In this document: positions 41,250 to 51,133 of the stretch, piece after piece | Numbering within the stretch: position 1 is the stretch's first letter | Layout: each line of letters starts with the position of its first letter | Source: CAYHVK01 sp964360255 | GTDB taxonomy: Bacteria > Bdellovibrionota > Bdellovibrionia > Bdellovibrionales > UBA1609 | Direction of reading: 5' to 3' | Length of the DNA: 64,000 nucleotides | NCBI GenBank assembly: GCA_964360255.1 | Contig: CAYHVK010000006.1 | Location: forward strand, 114,181-178,180 | The notes under the pieces: generated by a model | Seen by the model: the letters and a program-made list of their open reading frames with translations, nothing else | Told to the model about the DNA's origin: nothing | Databases searched by the model: none | Translations under genes and position numbers: made by a program

Positions 41250-42776
41250 GTGAAGCTTTCGCAGCTGTTTCCGCAAATGAAAATTAGCCCTGACCGTGAA
41301 GTCACGGCGATTACATTTGATTCTCGTCAAGTGAACGACTCCACAGTTTTCGTTGCTATTCGTGGAGCGAAAGCCGATGGGCATAGTTTTCTGGCTGAAG
41401 TTCTAAAGAAGAATCCAGCGGCAGTAGTTATTGAAATATCGGAAGGGCCGCAAGACTCAGTTTCAACCCAAACTCTAACACATGCATTGGCCTCAGTTCC
41501 TTCCGCAGTTACAGTGGTAAAAGTACCAGATACTCGAGTCGAGCTCGAGCGTTTGGCTCGAGTTTTTTATGGTGACCCGGCCGAAAAATTATTTTCAGTG
41601 GCAGTGACGGGCACGAACGGAAAAACCAGTACTACATATATGGTTGAGGCTGTTTTGAATCATCTCAAGAAGCCAACTGGGGTCATTGGTACCGTAAATC
41701 ATCATCTCGGTGATCATGTTTGGCAAACAGAGCTGACCACTCCTGATGCCCTGACCTTACAAAGGCGTCTCGCTGATTTTGTAGAGCTGGGGGCAAAGGC
41801 TGTAGCTTTCGAAGCTTCAAGCCACGCTCTCAGTCAAAATCGCGTGGGCTCAATTGCCTTTGATGCCATGATTTTTACTAATCTCACTCGCGATCACCTC
41901 GATTATCACAAAACTATGGAAGAATATTTGCTCGCCAAAGAGAAGCTCTTCCTCGAGTTGCCAGCTAAAATTAAAACGCAGAAAAAAAATCAGCCTGTAG
42001 CCATTATCAATTATTCTGATGAGTATGGGCCGCGTATTCGCGTGGCGGAAAATGTGAAGTTGCTCAGTTATGGCGAAGTTCAGAGCGATTTTCAGTTTAA
42101 AATTTTAAAATGTGATTTTGCTGGTACAGAATTCGAACTTAAAACGGAAAAAGAAACCAAAAAATTACATATTCCTCTTGTGGGAAAACACAATGTGTAC
42201 AATGCAGTGGCGGCCATTGCCGTTGGTGTGTCCATGGGTGCTACACTTGAAGTGTCTCATGCAGGACTAAACAAATTCACAGGCGTACCAGGAAGACTTC
42301 AGCGCGTGCCGCACTCTAAAGGTCTAAATGTATTTGTTGATTATGCTCACACCGATGATGCTCTAAAAACAGTTTTATCTGCGCTTCACGAAGTGAGAAA
42401 GACCGCGGGTCTTACGAGCAAAATCATTGCTGTATTTGGTTGCGGCGGCGATCGCGATAAAGGCAAACGGCCTCTGATGGCAAAGGCAGCTATAGCTGGT
42501 GCCGATCAAGTCGTGATCACTTCTGATAATCCACGGACCGAAAGTCCAGGCTCAATAATTGATGATATTTTATCTGGAGTCATGCAAACTGAAATGAGCC
42601 ATATCGTCGTAGAAATCGATAGAAAAATAGCGATTCGCAAAGCGATTGAGATGGCGCAACCTGGAGATGTTGTGCTGATTGCTGGTAAGGGACATGAAGA
42701 TTATCAAATCATTGGAGCCCAAAAGTTTCCGTTTAGCGATTTCGCTGTTGCTGAAGAGGTTTTGAATGGCCTGTGA
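41250..42776 (+). CDS. murE: UDP-MurNAc-tripeptide synthetase MurE (diaminopimelate type)
   Basis: This is a 508-residue Mur ligase starting with GTG directly after the gmhB stop. The ATP loop is VTGTNGKTSTTYM, and later motifs are EASSHAL, NLTRDHLDYH and VFVDYAHTDDALK. D426-N-P-R429 is the signature that selects meso-diaminopimelate. It adds the third residue to UDP-MurNAc-dipeptide in the cytoplasm. It resumes the dcw order after insert 1 and overlaps murF by 11 bases. Confidence 0.95.
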   Translation: MKLSQLFPQMKISPDREVTAITFDSRQVNDSTVFVAIRGAKADGHSFLAEVLKKNPAAVVIEISEGPQDSVSTQTLTHALASVPSAVTVVKVPDTRVELERLARVFYGDPAEKLFSVAVTGTNGKTSTTYMVEAVLNHLKKPTGVIGTVNHHLGDHVWQTELTTPDALTLQRRLADFVELGAKAVAFEASSHALSQNRVGSIAFDAMIFTNLTRDHLDYHKTMEEYLLAKEKLFLELPAKIKTQKKNQPVAIINYSDEYGPRIRVAENVKLLSYGEVQSDFQFKILKCDFAGTEFELKTEKETKKLHIPLVGKHNVYNAVAAIAVGVSMGATLEVSHAGLNKFTGVPGRLQRVPHSKGLNVFVDYAHTDDALKTVLSALHEVRKTAGLTSKIIAVFGCGGDRDKGKRPLMAKAAIAGADQVVITSDNPRTESPGSIIDDILSGVMQTEMSHIVVEIDRKIAIRKAIEMAQPGDVVLIAGKGHEDYQIIGAQKFPFSDFAVAEEVLNGL

Positions 42777-44190
42777 ATTTCAGCTTTCACAAGTTCTTGA
42801 AGCCACGGGCGGCAAAGCTATCTCTTCTCACGAGAAGAATTTCTTTGGTGTCGGCACCGATACTCGGCAATCTCTTTCAGGACAAATCTTTGTCGCTTTA
42901 AAAGGCGAAGCCTACGATGCTCATAAATTTTTAGCACAAGCAGAGCAGGCCGGCGCGAAATGTTTGATCGTTCATGAAGACGGTCCGCAAATAGCGGTGC
43001 TCTCACAAAAAGTCACGATTGTTAAAGTGAGTGATACGCTTAAAGCCTTGCAAGATTTGGCTCAATATTGGCGCAAAAAAATTAAAGCGAAGGTTATTGG
43101 AATCACCGGCTCTAACGGTAAAACCACAACCAAAGAATTTACGGCCACTATTCTCTCTCGACAATTCAAGGTCTGCGCTTCAAAGGGCAGCTTTAATAAT
43201 CACTGGGGTGTGCCGATCACGCTTTTACAGATTTCTAAGTTTGATGATTTTGCCATTATTGAAATGGGAATGAATCATGCGGGTGAAATCGCTGAACTCT
43301 CGCACATTGCTCAGCCCGATGTGGTGGTTTGTACAATGGTTGGGCGTTCGCACATTGGTAACTTTAAAGGCGGGCAAGAAGAAATTGCTGCCGCAAAAGA
43401 AGAAATTTATATTGAGAACCCAAAAGCTTTGCAGATTTTTAACTGTGATAATGAGCACACCATCGCTATGTTCGAGCGTGCGACTAAAAGAATTGGTGCG
43501 GATAATTGCCGGGCCTTTTCAAGTTTTGCTGCTGGTGCTGAGGTGGGTTTGCGCGCGACATTTATGACTCTTGATAGTTTACAAGTTGTGGGTCATATCG
43601 GTGGTATTAAAGGTGAATCAAAAGTTCCGATTTATGGACGACAGAATATTGTGAATTTAATGGCGGCCGCCTCGATCGCTTTTGCAGTTGGTATGGAGCC
43701 TGAACAAATTTGGGCCAGTCTTCCCAATTGTAAAAGTGGATGGGGACGCAATCAGCTCGTGCAATTACCTAATGGAACAAAAGTTCTCTTTGATGGGTAC
43801 AATGCCAATCCTGATAGCATGTCGATCTTAATTAAAAACCTTTTTGAAACCCAAGTTGAAGGTAAAAAAGTTTGTGTTTTAGCTGAAATGCTCGAGCTAG
43901 GAGCGGGTGCCGCCCAACTTCATTACGAACTTGGTGAGCTGATCGGTAATACCGACACCGAGGTTGTTTGGTTCTACGGTGCGAGCAGCCGTGATTTTGA
44001 GCGTGGTTTCAGGAGCTCAAGTTCTACAAAAACACTATATATTTCAAATAGTTATGACGAAGAGCTTGCAAAGAAAGTACGAAGTGTGCTAAATCCCATG
44101 GACGTTGTTGTGATAAAAGGTTCGCGCGGGATGAAGCTTGAGAAAGTCATGCAGAATTGGTCGCCGAATTTTAGTACAGCAAAAAACTAA
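42766..44190 (+). CDS. murF: UDP-MurNAc-tripeptide:D-Ala-D-Ala ligase MurF
   Basis: This is a 474-residue Mur ligase. The N-terminal domain has GVGTDTRQSLSGQIFVALKG. The ATP loop is ITGSNGKTTTKEF, followed by NNHWGVPITLL and the motif EMGMNHAGEI. The C-terminal domain carries LFDGYNANPDSM. It adds D-Ala-D-Ala to complete the pentapeptide. It is translationally coupled to murE by an 11-base overlap. Confidence 0.95.
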   Translation: MACEFQLSQVLEATGGKAISSHEKNFFGVGTDTRQSLSGQIFVALKGEAYDAHKFLAQAEQAGAKCLIVHEDGPQIAVLSQKVTIVKVSDTLKALQDLAQYWRKKIKAKVIGITGSNGKTTTKEFTATILSRQFKVCASKGSFNNHWGVPITLLQISKFDDFAIIEMGMNHAGEIAELSHIAQPDVVVCTMVGRSHIGNFKGGQEEIAAAKEEIYIENPKALQIFNCDNEHTIAMFERATKRIGADNCRAFSSFAAGAEVGLRATFMTLDSLQVVGHIGGIKGESKVPIYGRQNIVNLMAAASIAFAVGMEPEQIWASLPNCKSGWGRNQLVQLPNGTKVLFDGYNANPDSMSILIKNLFETQVEGKKVCVLAEMLELGAGAAQLHYELGELIGNTDTEVVWFYGASSRDFERGFRSSSSTKTLYISNSYDEELAKKVRSVLNPMDVVVIKGSRGMKLEKVMQNWSPNFSTAKN

Positions 44191-44210
44191 AAACATAGAA
44201 TCGACGACAC

Positions 44211-45287
44211 ATGCTTTATCAATGGCTCTTTAGCTTCGCTGACGACAACCCAATCTTTAACGTTTTCAGATACATTACATTCCGCTCGTTCATTTCATTT
44301 TTTACGGCTTTTTTTGTCTGTTACTTTTTTGGTCCCTACTTTATTAAAATCGTAAAAAAGAAACAGTTCGGCCAGCAGATTCGTGATGACGGGCCACAAT
44401 CCCATTTAAAAAAAGCCGGCACGCCCACCATGGGTGGCAGTATTATGCTGGTGGCGATTCTAGTTCCTGCCCTTCTCTGGATAGATATTTTTAATCCGCT
44501 GACTTTAGCTGTGCTGGCTATCACTCTCGGATTTGGTTGCATTGGCTATGCCGACGATTGGATGAAGGTGAGTAAAAAGAACACCAAAGGTGTTCCGGGA
44601 CGTTTGCGTCTTCTTCTTGAGTTTGCCATCGTTCTGATCACCGTGAGTCTTCTTGTGCACTTCAATGTGATTTTGACACAGCTCCATTTACCATTCTTCA
44701 AGCAGATCTATTTTGATCTCGGCTATGCGTATCCGTTCTTTGCGGCGGTGGTTGTCGTGGGTTGTGCAAATGCTGTGAATTTAACAGATGGCTTAGATGG
44801 TTTGGCGATTGTGCCGGTGATTATTTCAGCAACGACACTTGCCATCTTCGCCTATGTAACAGGTCATCGTGAAATCGCTCAGTATCTCACCATTCCTTAT
44901 CTCGCGGGAGCAGGGGAGCTCGCGCCACTTTGTGCCTGCGTGATCGCAGCGGGTTTAGGATTTCTTTGGTTTAATGCTTATCCAGCACAAGTTTTCATGG
45001 GGGATGTGGGTTCACTTTCTCTCGGGGGATTTTTAGGAATCATGGCGGTTCTGACAAACAACGAACTTTTATTAATTCTCTTAGGAGGAGTTTTCGTTGT
45101 TGAGGCCCTCTCGGTCATTATGCAGGTGGCTTCTTTTAAGCTCACAGGCAAAAGAGTCTTTAAGATGGCGCCGATCCATCACCATTTTGAGTTAAAAGGA
45201 CTTGATGAGACCAAGATCATTGTCCGTTTTTGGATTATTTCTATTCTGCTCGCGGTGCTTTGTCTCGCGACTCTAAAATTGAGGTAG
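44211..45287 (+). CDS. mraY: Phospho-MurNAc-pentapeptide transferase MraY
   Basis: This is a 358-residue polytopic enzyme with about ten membrane helices that makes lipid I from UDP-MurNAc-pentapeptide and undecaprenyl phosphate. Diagnostic motifs are YADDWMKVSKKNTKG, the NLTDGLDGLA active-site loop, FMGDVGSLSLGGFLG, and the HHHFELKG metal/nucleotide site. The length is normal. It lies between murF and murD as in most dcw clusters. Confidence 0.95.
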   Translation: MLYQWLFSFADDNPIFNVFRYITFRSFISFFTAFFVCYFFGPYFIKIVKKKQFGQQIRDDGPQSHLKKAGTPTMGGSIMLVAILVPALLWIDIFNPLTLAVLAITLGFGCIGYADDWMKVSKKNTKGVPGRLRLLLEFAIVLITVSLLVHFNVILTQLHLPFFKQIYFDLGYAYPFFAAVVVVGCANAVNLTDGLDGLAIVPVIISATTLAIFAYVTGHREIAQYLTIPYLAGAGELAPLCACVIAAGLGFLWFNAYPAQVFMGDVGSLSLGGFLGIMAVLTNNELLLILLGGVFVVEALSVIMQVASFKLTGKRVFKMAPIHHHFELKGLDETKIIVRFWIISILLAVLCLATLKLR

Positions 45288-45293
45288 GTTGTT

Positions 45294-46682
45294 ATGTTGA
45301 CAGATGTTTCTGAATTAAAAGGTAAGCGTATTCTTGTTGTGGGTTTGGCTCGCACAGGTGTAGCACTGGCACACTTTCTAGTTAAAAATGGTGCGTTGGT
45401 AACGGTGAGCGATCACAAATCTAAGGCAGAGCTTTCGGCTCACCTCGATAAAATGGAGGACATTGAAGTTCAATATGAACTTGGTGGTCACACTCCTAAA
45501 ACCTTCTTGCAACAAGATTTGATTGTTCTAAGCCCAGGTATTTCGCCGAATCTAAAGCTTTTCGATTACGCTCGGCAGAATGGCGTAAAAGTTACTGGCG
45601 AATTTGAATTCTGCACCCAATTTGTAAAAGAGCCCATCATCGCTTTAACGGGCACGAATGGTAAAACAACCGTTGCTCATCTCACTGATTTATTTTTAAA
45701 AGAGTCGGGTATTAAGACTTGGCTCGGTGGTAATTACGGTGCGCCTCTCGCTGAATATCTTCTCAAAGGTGAAGCGGCCCAAGTTTTAATCTGCGAAGTT
45801 TCAAGCTTTATGCTTGAACACGTTGAGAAATTCACTCCGAAAAACGTGATTTTCACAAACTTAGCTGAAAACCATCTTGATCGTTATCGTAATATGGAAG
45901 AGTACGTAAATGCGAAACGTAAAATCTTTTTAAATACAAACCAAGGTACAACCAGCATTTTGAACGCCGATGACAACGCCGTGGTCGAGCTCGCTCGTGA
46001 TCCCGCGGTTCAGCGTGGACGTATTTTCTACTTCTCACGCAAAGCTTCTCTTGAGCCTCAAATCATGAATATTGGCGGAGCCGTCGCAATCAAAGATAAA
46101 ATTCACGTTCGCACGGGCCCAGAGATTGAATACTACGATATTAAGGGCATAAAGATGCGCGGCTCTCACTCGGTCGAAAATATTATGGGCGCGATCTTAG
46201 CTTCGCGCGAACATGGTGCCACTCATGATGCCATTCAGGCGGTGATGAATTCATTTAAGGGCATGGCCCACCGACTTGAATATGTTCGTAAAGTGGGTGG
46301 CGTTGAGTTTTATAATGATTCAAAAGCGACCAATGTTCATTCTGTAAAGCGCGCTCTTGATGCTTTCGATGAAAATATTATTCTTATTATGGGTGGTAAA
46401 GATACGAACCTCACTTACACTTCACTGGCAGAAACGATCCGCCGTAAAGTGAAAAGCTTAATCTTAATCGGTGAAGCAAAAGAGCGTATCAATCGCGATA
46501 TTGGTGATTTTACTGAAACATTTTTAATTGGTACTTTTGAAGAAGCGGTTTTGATTGCTTATCAAAAGAGCCGTATAGCTGATACTGTTCTTTTATCTCC
46601 GGGCTGTTCAAGCTTTGATATGTTTGAGAACTATATTGAGCGTGGTAATTACTTTAAAGAGATGGTTAATAAATTTAAGTAG
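45294..46682 (+). CDS. murD: UDP-MurNAc-L-Ala:D-Glu ligase MurD
   Basis: This is a 462-residue Mur ligase. The N-terminal Rossmann motif is VVGLARTGVALAHFL. The ATP loop is ALTGTNGKTTVAHL, followed by EVSSFML, NLAENHLDRY and FYNDSKATN. It adds D-glutamate to UDP-MurNAc-L-Ala. Its stop precedes insert 2, and ftsW, which normally follows, lies 11 kb away. Confidence 0.95.
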   Translation: MLTDVSELKGKRILVVGLARTGVALAHFLVKNGALVTVSDHKSKAELSAHLDKMEDIEVQYELGGHTPKTFLQQDLIVLSPGISPNLKLFDYARQNGVKVTGEFEFCTQFVKEPIIALTGTNGKTTVAHLTDLFLKESGIKTWLGGNYGAPLAEYLLKGEAAQVLICEVSSFMLEHVEKFTPKNVIFTNLAENHLDRYRNMEEYVNAKRKIFLNTNQGTTSILNADDNAVVELARDPAVQRGRIFYFSRKASLEPQIMNIGGAVAIKDKIHVRTGPEIEYYDIKGIKMRGSHSVENIMGAILASREHGATHDAIQAVMNSFKGMAHRLEYVRKVGGVEFYNDSKATNVHSVKRALDAFDENIILIMGGKDTNLTYTSLAETIRRKVKSLILIGEAKERINRDIGDFTETFLIGTFEEAVLIAYQKSRIADTVLLSPGCSSFDMFENYIERGNYFKEMVNKFK

Positions 46683-46713
46683 TCTTAGTGACATATCCGT
46701 ACGTCATACTTAT

Positions 46714-46735
46714 GCGGGGTGGAGAAAAGCCCCGC
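46714..46735 (+). other. GC-rich hairpin after murD
   Basis: GCGGGG (46714-46719) pairs with CCCCGC (46730-46735) around a 10-base loop. No U-run follows, so termination is uncertain. Further on, GGTCG-CA-CGACC (46802-46813) is a short dyad 13 bases before the next ATG and could be an operator. Confidence 0.35.
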
Positions 46736-46826
46736 GCAATCCTCAAAAGCCCATTCTTGAACGCTCTGTCGATGGCACTCCAGTTGCTACATAGAGATAT
46801 AGGTCGCACGACCGAAGAGAGGGTTT

Positions 46827-47525
46827 ATGAAGTATCAATTACCTGAATTACATTTCAATTTATCTGATATAGGCGAGTTGTTTACAGATAGCCAGTTGAA
46901 CTGCCATTACAATGGTCATCACAAGGCTTACATCGATAAGGTAAATAAAGAAATCCGTAACACGGCTCTTGAGAAGCAGTCACTGATCGATCTGATGCGC
47001 AGCCAGCGCCGCCTCAATAAAAAGCTCGCGAATAATGCGGCTCAAGCGTGGAACCACACTTTCTTCTGGAACTGTCTTAATAAGAAAAGTGAAGATATAA
47101 GCCCGCTTTTCGGGTCTTTACTATCGAACCGGGGCTGCTCAGTTGAAAGTATTAAAAAGAAGTTTATTGATCGTGGCGTAGAGCTGTTCGGCTCGGGTTA
47201 TGTTTGGATTGTGCTAAATCGTGACTTTGCCATTAAAGTTTTAACCAGCAAAAATGCACAAAATCCGCTGCAGTATGACCATGATTGTCTACCTATTCTT
47301 ACGGCAGATGTCTGGGAGCATGCTTACTACCTGGATTACCAGATGAACCGTGAGAAGTACCTCAATCAGTTCTGGGATCACATTAATTGGAGCTGGGTGA
47401 ACGAATTGCTGTCAGATCGGTCAAATCTATCGAAAATTGAAGACTCTATGCTATTAGCTGAAAAGCAAGACGAACAGGCGCTAAACAAGAACAGTTTTAC
47501 GCCTACTGTCTCACATCACTATTAA
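46827..47525 (+). CDS. sodB: Divergent Fe-type superoxide dismutase
   Basis: This is a 232-residue protein of the Fe/Mn superoxide dismutase family. All four metal ligands are present: H27 in CHYNGHHKAY, H77 in AAQAWNHTFFW, and D161 and H165 in TADVWEHAYYLDY. Gln73 in AAQAWNH sits where iron enzymes have their active-site Gln. It has a C-terminal extension of about 35 polar residues after the usual end, and the N-terminal helix region is poorly conserved. No signal peptide is seen, so it is cytoplasmic. A ribosome site GAGAGGG precedes the ATG. It is the first gene of insert 2, an odd place for a dismutase. Confidence 0.88.
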   Translation: MKYQLPELHFNLSDIGELFTDSQLNCHYNGHHKAYIDKVNKEIRNTALEKQSLIDLMRSQRRLNKKLANNAAQAWNHTFFWNCLNKKSEDISPLFGSLLSNRGCSVESIKKKFIDRGVELFGSGYVWIVLNRDFAIKVLTSKNAQNPLQYDHDCLPILTADVWEHAYYLDYQMNREKYLNQFWDHINWSWVNELLSDRSNLSKIEDSMLLAEKQDEQALNKNSFTPTVSHHY

Positions 47526-47602
47526 TGTGGCGTATAGCTTTGGACGCTTGCCAATATTAACTAACTTTAACATACTATTTATAGGTATTTGAAAGGTAGA
47601 GT

Positions 47603-48325
47603 ATGTTGGCAGCGCAAATGACTAAAGCAGAAAAAGAAAAGATTCTTATCATTGATGATGAGTCGTACATCCGTGAATTTGTTGGTCAAATTTTATCTGA
47701 GCACTATAAAATATATTTTGCCAGTTCAGGTGCCGAAGGTATCGAAATCGCTAAACGCGAAAGACCGTCGGCCATTGTTTTAGATATTTTGATGCCTGAA
47801 CAAAGTGGTATACAAACATGTGTCATTCTTCGCCAACACCAGGCGACGGCTGCTATCCCAGTGCTTATGTTAACAGCTGCCAATCAGGTTGAAACTCGCA
47901 TCGAAGCCTTTGATTCGGGTGCTGATGATTTTATTTCTAAGCCGTTTCTACCTAATGAGCTTTTGGCGCGCGTTCGCTCTAAAATAAAAAGAAGTAAGGA
48001 AGAGCGCCCAAGTTCTGGTAAGACCTTGAAAGTCGGCGGGTTCAAAATAAATTTCGATGAAATGCGCGTTTTCTATAAAGATCAACCCCTAGACTTAGGT
48101 TTGATCGAATTCAAAATTTTTAATTGTCTTATTTCTGACCACGGTCAAGTTGTTGATCGTAACTTATTAAATCAATTTGTGTGGGCTGAAGAAGTTCCAT
48201 CTGATCGAGCTCTAGATCCGCACATCACATCACTACGTAAAAAGCTAAAAGTGACGAACGCTGAGCTTAAAACTGTGTATGGACGTGGTTATAGCTTGGT
48301 TTTTAAGTTTGAGTCGTTTGCTTGA
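47603..48325 (+). CDS. Response regulator, OmpR/PhoB family
   Basis: This is a 240-residue protein. The receiver domain (about 12-130) has the acidic pair DDE, phosphoacceptor D61 in VLDILMPEQSG, and Lys in FISKPFLPNEL. A winged-helix DNA-binding domain follows (about 145-238, ending VYGRGYSLVFK). It should be phosphorylated by the kinase encoded next, whose TTG start overlaps its TGA by 4 bases. No target promoter can be read from the sequence. Confidence 0.92.
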   Translation: MLAAQMTKAEKEKILIIDDESYIREFVGQILSEHYKIYFASSGAEGIEIAKRERPSAIVLDILMPEQSGIQTCVILRQHQATAAIPVLMLTAANQVETRIEAFDSGADDFISKPFLPNELLARVRSKIKRSKEERPSSGKTLKVGGFKINFDEMRVFYKDQPLDLGLIEFKIFNCLISDHGQVVDRNLLNQFVWAEEVPSDRALDPHITSLRKKLKVTNAELKTVYGRGYSLVFKFESFA

Positions 48326-49419
48326 GCCCAGGTTCAAAATCCGGTCATGTATTTAATGAAAATGAGTTGGCTGTCGGAATGGGGCTGGTGGCCCTTGATG
48401 GTACCTTTCTTCGTGTTAATGAGAAACTCTGCCAAATTCTTGGTTATAAACGCTCAGAGCTTGAGGGGCGAACGTTTGCATCGATTACCCACAAAGAGGA
48501 TCAGGGTAATGGTCTCGATCTAAGGGGTGTTCTTGAGGCGACAGAGGGTGCAGCCGTCTCATTTGAAAAAAGGTATATCGCTAAAAGCGGCCAAGTTATA
48601 TGGGTGCGAGTGACGACCACGTTAACTTTGACTCCGGATAAAAAGCCCTTACATTTCACATCACTTTTTGAAGATATAACCGACGACAAAAATTTTGAAA
48701 AAGAAATTTCTGATCAAAAAATAAGAGTGATAGCTGCTTCTAAAATCAACGGCGTGGGCCGCATGGCTGCGGGGATGGCTCATGAAATAAATAATCCATT
48801 GACCATAGTTATGGGGCAAGCCAGTCGAATTAAAAAAATGGCTTATGATGGCAAGATCAATTCTGAGCAGCTTTTTTCAATGGCCGAGCAAATTGAAACT
48901 ATGGCCTCTCGCATTGCGGATATTATCAGTGGTCTGCGAAGTTTTGCTCGTGAAGGGTCAGATGAGCCGATTGTGCGGACTTCTCTTGGGCAAATTCTTA
49001 ACGATGCTTTAAAATTTTGCCGCACGCGAATTATATTGGCAGGTATTGATTTGCGAGTCCAAGGGCCGACTCAAGAGCTATTTCTTAATTGTCGGGGAGT
49101 TCAGCTCACTCAAGCTTTATTAAATATAATCAATAATGCGAAAGATGCCCTCGATGGAAAGAAAAAAGGCATTATTGAAGTTAAGATTTTTTCTGAAGCT
49201 AGAAAAATCGGCTACGAAATTCATGATAATGGGGATGGCGTTTCTGAGGATCGTCTTAGCTTTCTATTTCAACCTTTTTTTACGACCAAGCCAGTGGGTT
49301 TAGGTACAGGCTTAGGCCTTAGTATTACCAAAGATATTGTTGAGAAATACGACGGACAAATTTCTTACAGCCAATCTCATTTGGGTGGTGCTTGTTTTAG
49401 AATTGAATTTAAGTGTTAG
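48322..49419 (+). CDS. Soluble PAS-domain histidine kinase
   Basis: This is a 365-residue protein with no membrane segment. A PAS/PAC sensor occupies about 12-125 (GLVALDGTFLRVNEKLCQIL, then a PAC stretch ending FEDITDDKN). The phosphoacceptor is H154 in AAGMAHEINNPL. The ATPase domain follows with NIINNAKDALDG (N box), HDNGDGV (G1) and GTGLGLSITKDIVEKYDG (G2). A cytoplasmic PAS kinase suggests sensing of an internal cue such as redox or a small ligand; the neighbouring dismutase makes redox plausible but unproven. The start is TTG inside the regulator's stop codon. Confidence 0.9.
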   Translation: MSPGSKSGHVFNENELAVGMGLVALDGTFLRVNEKLCQILGYKRSELEGRTFASITHKEDQGNGLDLRGVLEATEGAAVSFEKRYIAKSGQVIWVRVTTTLTLTPDKKPLHFTSLFEDITDDKNFEKEISDQKIRVIAASKINGVGRMAAGMAHEINNPLTIVMGQASRIKKMAYDGKINSEQLFSMAEQIETMASRIADIISGLRSFAREGSDEPIVRTSLGQILNDALKFCRTRIILAGIDLRVQGPTQELFLNCRGVQLTQALLNIINNAKDALDGKKKGIIEVKIFSEARKIGYEIHDNGDGVSEDRLSFLFQPFFTTKPVGLGTGLGLSITKDIVEKYDGQISYSQSHLGGACFRIEFKC

Positions 49420-49432
49420 TAGGAGCTTGGTT

Positions 49433-50011
49433 TTAGAGCGCAGTGAGAACAAAAAACTTCATTAGAATTTTAATTTCATCAAGTTTATAGTTATCTAAAT
49501 CACCATCACGCTTTTGGATATCAAAAGTGATTCTGAAGTCATCTTGTACTTGAATGTTGTAGTTCGCATAAATTTCAGTGATATCGCCACTGATATGACT
49601 TTTTGAAGAGCCAGTTGTTGTAGACACCTGACGAATTTCTGCCTTATCTTTTGATTGGCCGTAACCAAAGCCAAAATTTTTAAAGAAAAATCCCGCTTTT
49701 ATAGTTGTTGATTTTAAATCAGCGTCTTCTATAGCATCATCAGTTTTTTGTTTATTTGTCAGATCTGCAGCCTTGTATTCGCCAGCTAAGGTTGCGCCGA
49801 AAGTGCGATCAAAAGGCAAATCAAACCCAGCTTCAAGACTGTAGCCCCAACCTTCAAATTGGGCTTCACCTGCAGTATCTTTAATGTTCGCTAAAGATTT
49901 CTGCATTCCGCCGCCGTAAAAGAAGCCCATCTTTCGGGGATTTTGACTACCGATTTCAGCTTGGGCTTTAAAGACAAAACAGAGAAGAAGCAGGGCCGTT
50001 ACTAACTTCAT
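49433..50011 (-). CDS. Probable outer-membrane beta-barrel protein
   Basis: This is a 192-residue protein from the ATG overlapping the upstream lipoprotein's stop (ATGA); the longer frame to 50041 lies in that gene. The signal peptide (MKLVTALLLLCFVFKAQA) leads into alternating strands (MGFFYGGGMQ, WGYSLEAGFDLPF, ATLAGEYKA, STTIKAGFFFKNFGFGYG, EIYANYNIQ). They suggest a small barrel of about eight strands. It is translated together with the lipoprotein gene, so the two may form one surface unit. Confidence 0.7.
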   Translation of the reverse strand: MKLVTALLLLCFVFKAQAEIGSQNPRKMGFFYGGGMQKSLANIKDTAGEAQFEGWGYSLEAGFDLPFDRTFGATLAGEYKAADLTNKQKTDDAIEDADLKSTTIKAGFFFKNFGFGYGQSKDKAEIRQVSTTTGSSKSHISGDITEIYANYNIQVQDDFRITFDIQKRDGDLDNYKLDEIKILMKFFVLTAL

Positions 50012-51051
50012 CGCGGCGCCACCTTCATTGCAGTTACACAACGAGTATTAATATTGGGCTGAATAAATGATGAACTACCGACCAAGCTAAGGAGTCGAGT
50101 GGTACGATCGTAAATAAATTTTTCAATTGCATTGAACTTACCGGTAGCCACATACACTTCATTTGTTACTGGGTCTTCAGCCATAGCTGTTGGACCATTC
50201 ACTATGCCTGTATTTAGGTAAGCCGATGTAACGTTAGAGATGGCATTCGTAGTTTCATCTATGTCGTATGAATAAATAAAATTGCTGGCAGTTGTTAGGC
50301 TGCCGTAGCTCACTAAAACTCGACCGGGCTTCATATATGAAATTGCAGTGGGTAAAGCAGTAGTGGCTGGCGCTGCTTGAACTGCTAAGCAATCAGCAGT
50401 GGTGACATATCCCGAAGCAGAAATAACACCAATTTTATTGTTAGGTGTAGCCGCTGCGTGGATATATAAATGTTTACCATTTGAAAGCTGAATAAAATCA
50501 GGGATCAACGTAGCTGAAGTCGCGCAGGTTGAACCTGGGGCGCTAATGTAAGGATTCGCACCTTGAGTTAAGCGGGCTTTCGATGGAGTAAATTTCTCAA
50601 TAGCCGAAGATTTTGAGACTAAATAACCACTGCCATCAACTGCCATCCGTAATTTTCGCCCGACAGCGCTGAGTGCCGTTGCATTGAGAATAAAAGTCGA
50701 GATGGAGCTGCCATCTTTTTTAACTAAGTCAATTCGGCGCCCGGTTGTATTTTCAACGAGAACTAAAAGATGATCAGCATCGTACTCATCAACTCCTACC
50801 GGCGAGTCGCCTGGCATGAGTTGGTTGTAATCAACAATCACCTGAATTTTTTTGCCAGTTTTTGTATCAAAAGAAGTCACCGTGTTGACGCCCGTTGAAG
50901 TTACAACACCGCCAGCATAGCAATTTCCACTTGCTACATATAAAGCGGAATCCTCAGAAGTTTTCACAACGTCATTAAAAGATTGGGAATCTTCGGTGCC
51001 GCAAGAAGCAAGAAGCAGGGTCGAAATTGCGAAGAAAATCTTAGATTTCAT
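50008..51051 (-). CDS. Lipoprotein with repeated beta segments, possibly a beta-propeller
   Basis: This is a 347-residue protein with a lipobox LLASC (Cys about 17), so it is anchored in a membrane. The mature part repeats strand-turn patterns of a type common in beta-propellers (VTSFDTKTGKKIQVIV, VGVDEYDADHLLVLVENTTG, MAEDPVTNEVYVATGKFNAI). Few Cys are present, and no enzyme motif is seen. The upstream region has no clear ribosome site; a TTG two codons earlier is possible. It overlaps the barrel gene by 4 bases. Confidence 0.7.
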   Translation of the reverse strand: MKSKIFFAISTLLLASCGTEDSQSFNDVVKTSEDSALYVASGNCYAGGVVTSTGVNTVTSFDTKTGKKIQVIVDYNQLMPGDSPVGVDEYDADHLLVLVENTTGRRIDLVKKDGSSISTFILNATALSAVGRKLRMAVDGSGYLVSKSSAIEKFTPSKARLTQGANPYISAPGSTCATSATLIPDFIQLSNGKHLYIHAAATPNNKIGVISASGYVTTADCLAVQAAPATTALPTAISYMKPGRVLVSYGSLTTASNFIYSYDIDETTNAISNVTSAYLNTGIVNGPTAMAEDPVTNEVYVATGKFNAIEKFIYDRTTRLLSLVGSSSFIQPNINTRCVTAMKVAPR

Positions 51052-51133
51052 ACCCAATATTTCGGATTTCTTAATAATCTTCTTTAAATAGCTTAATATT
51101 TCTAGACTGAATTTTAGTCGTGTTGAATGAGCG

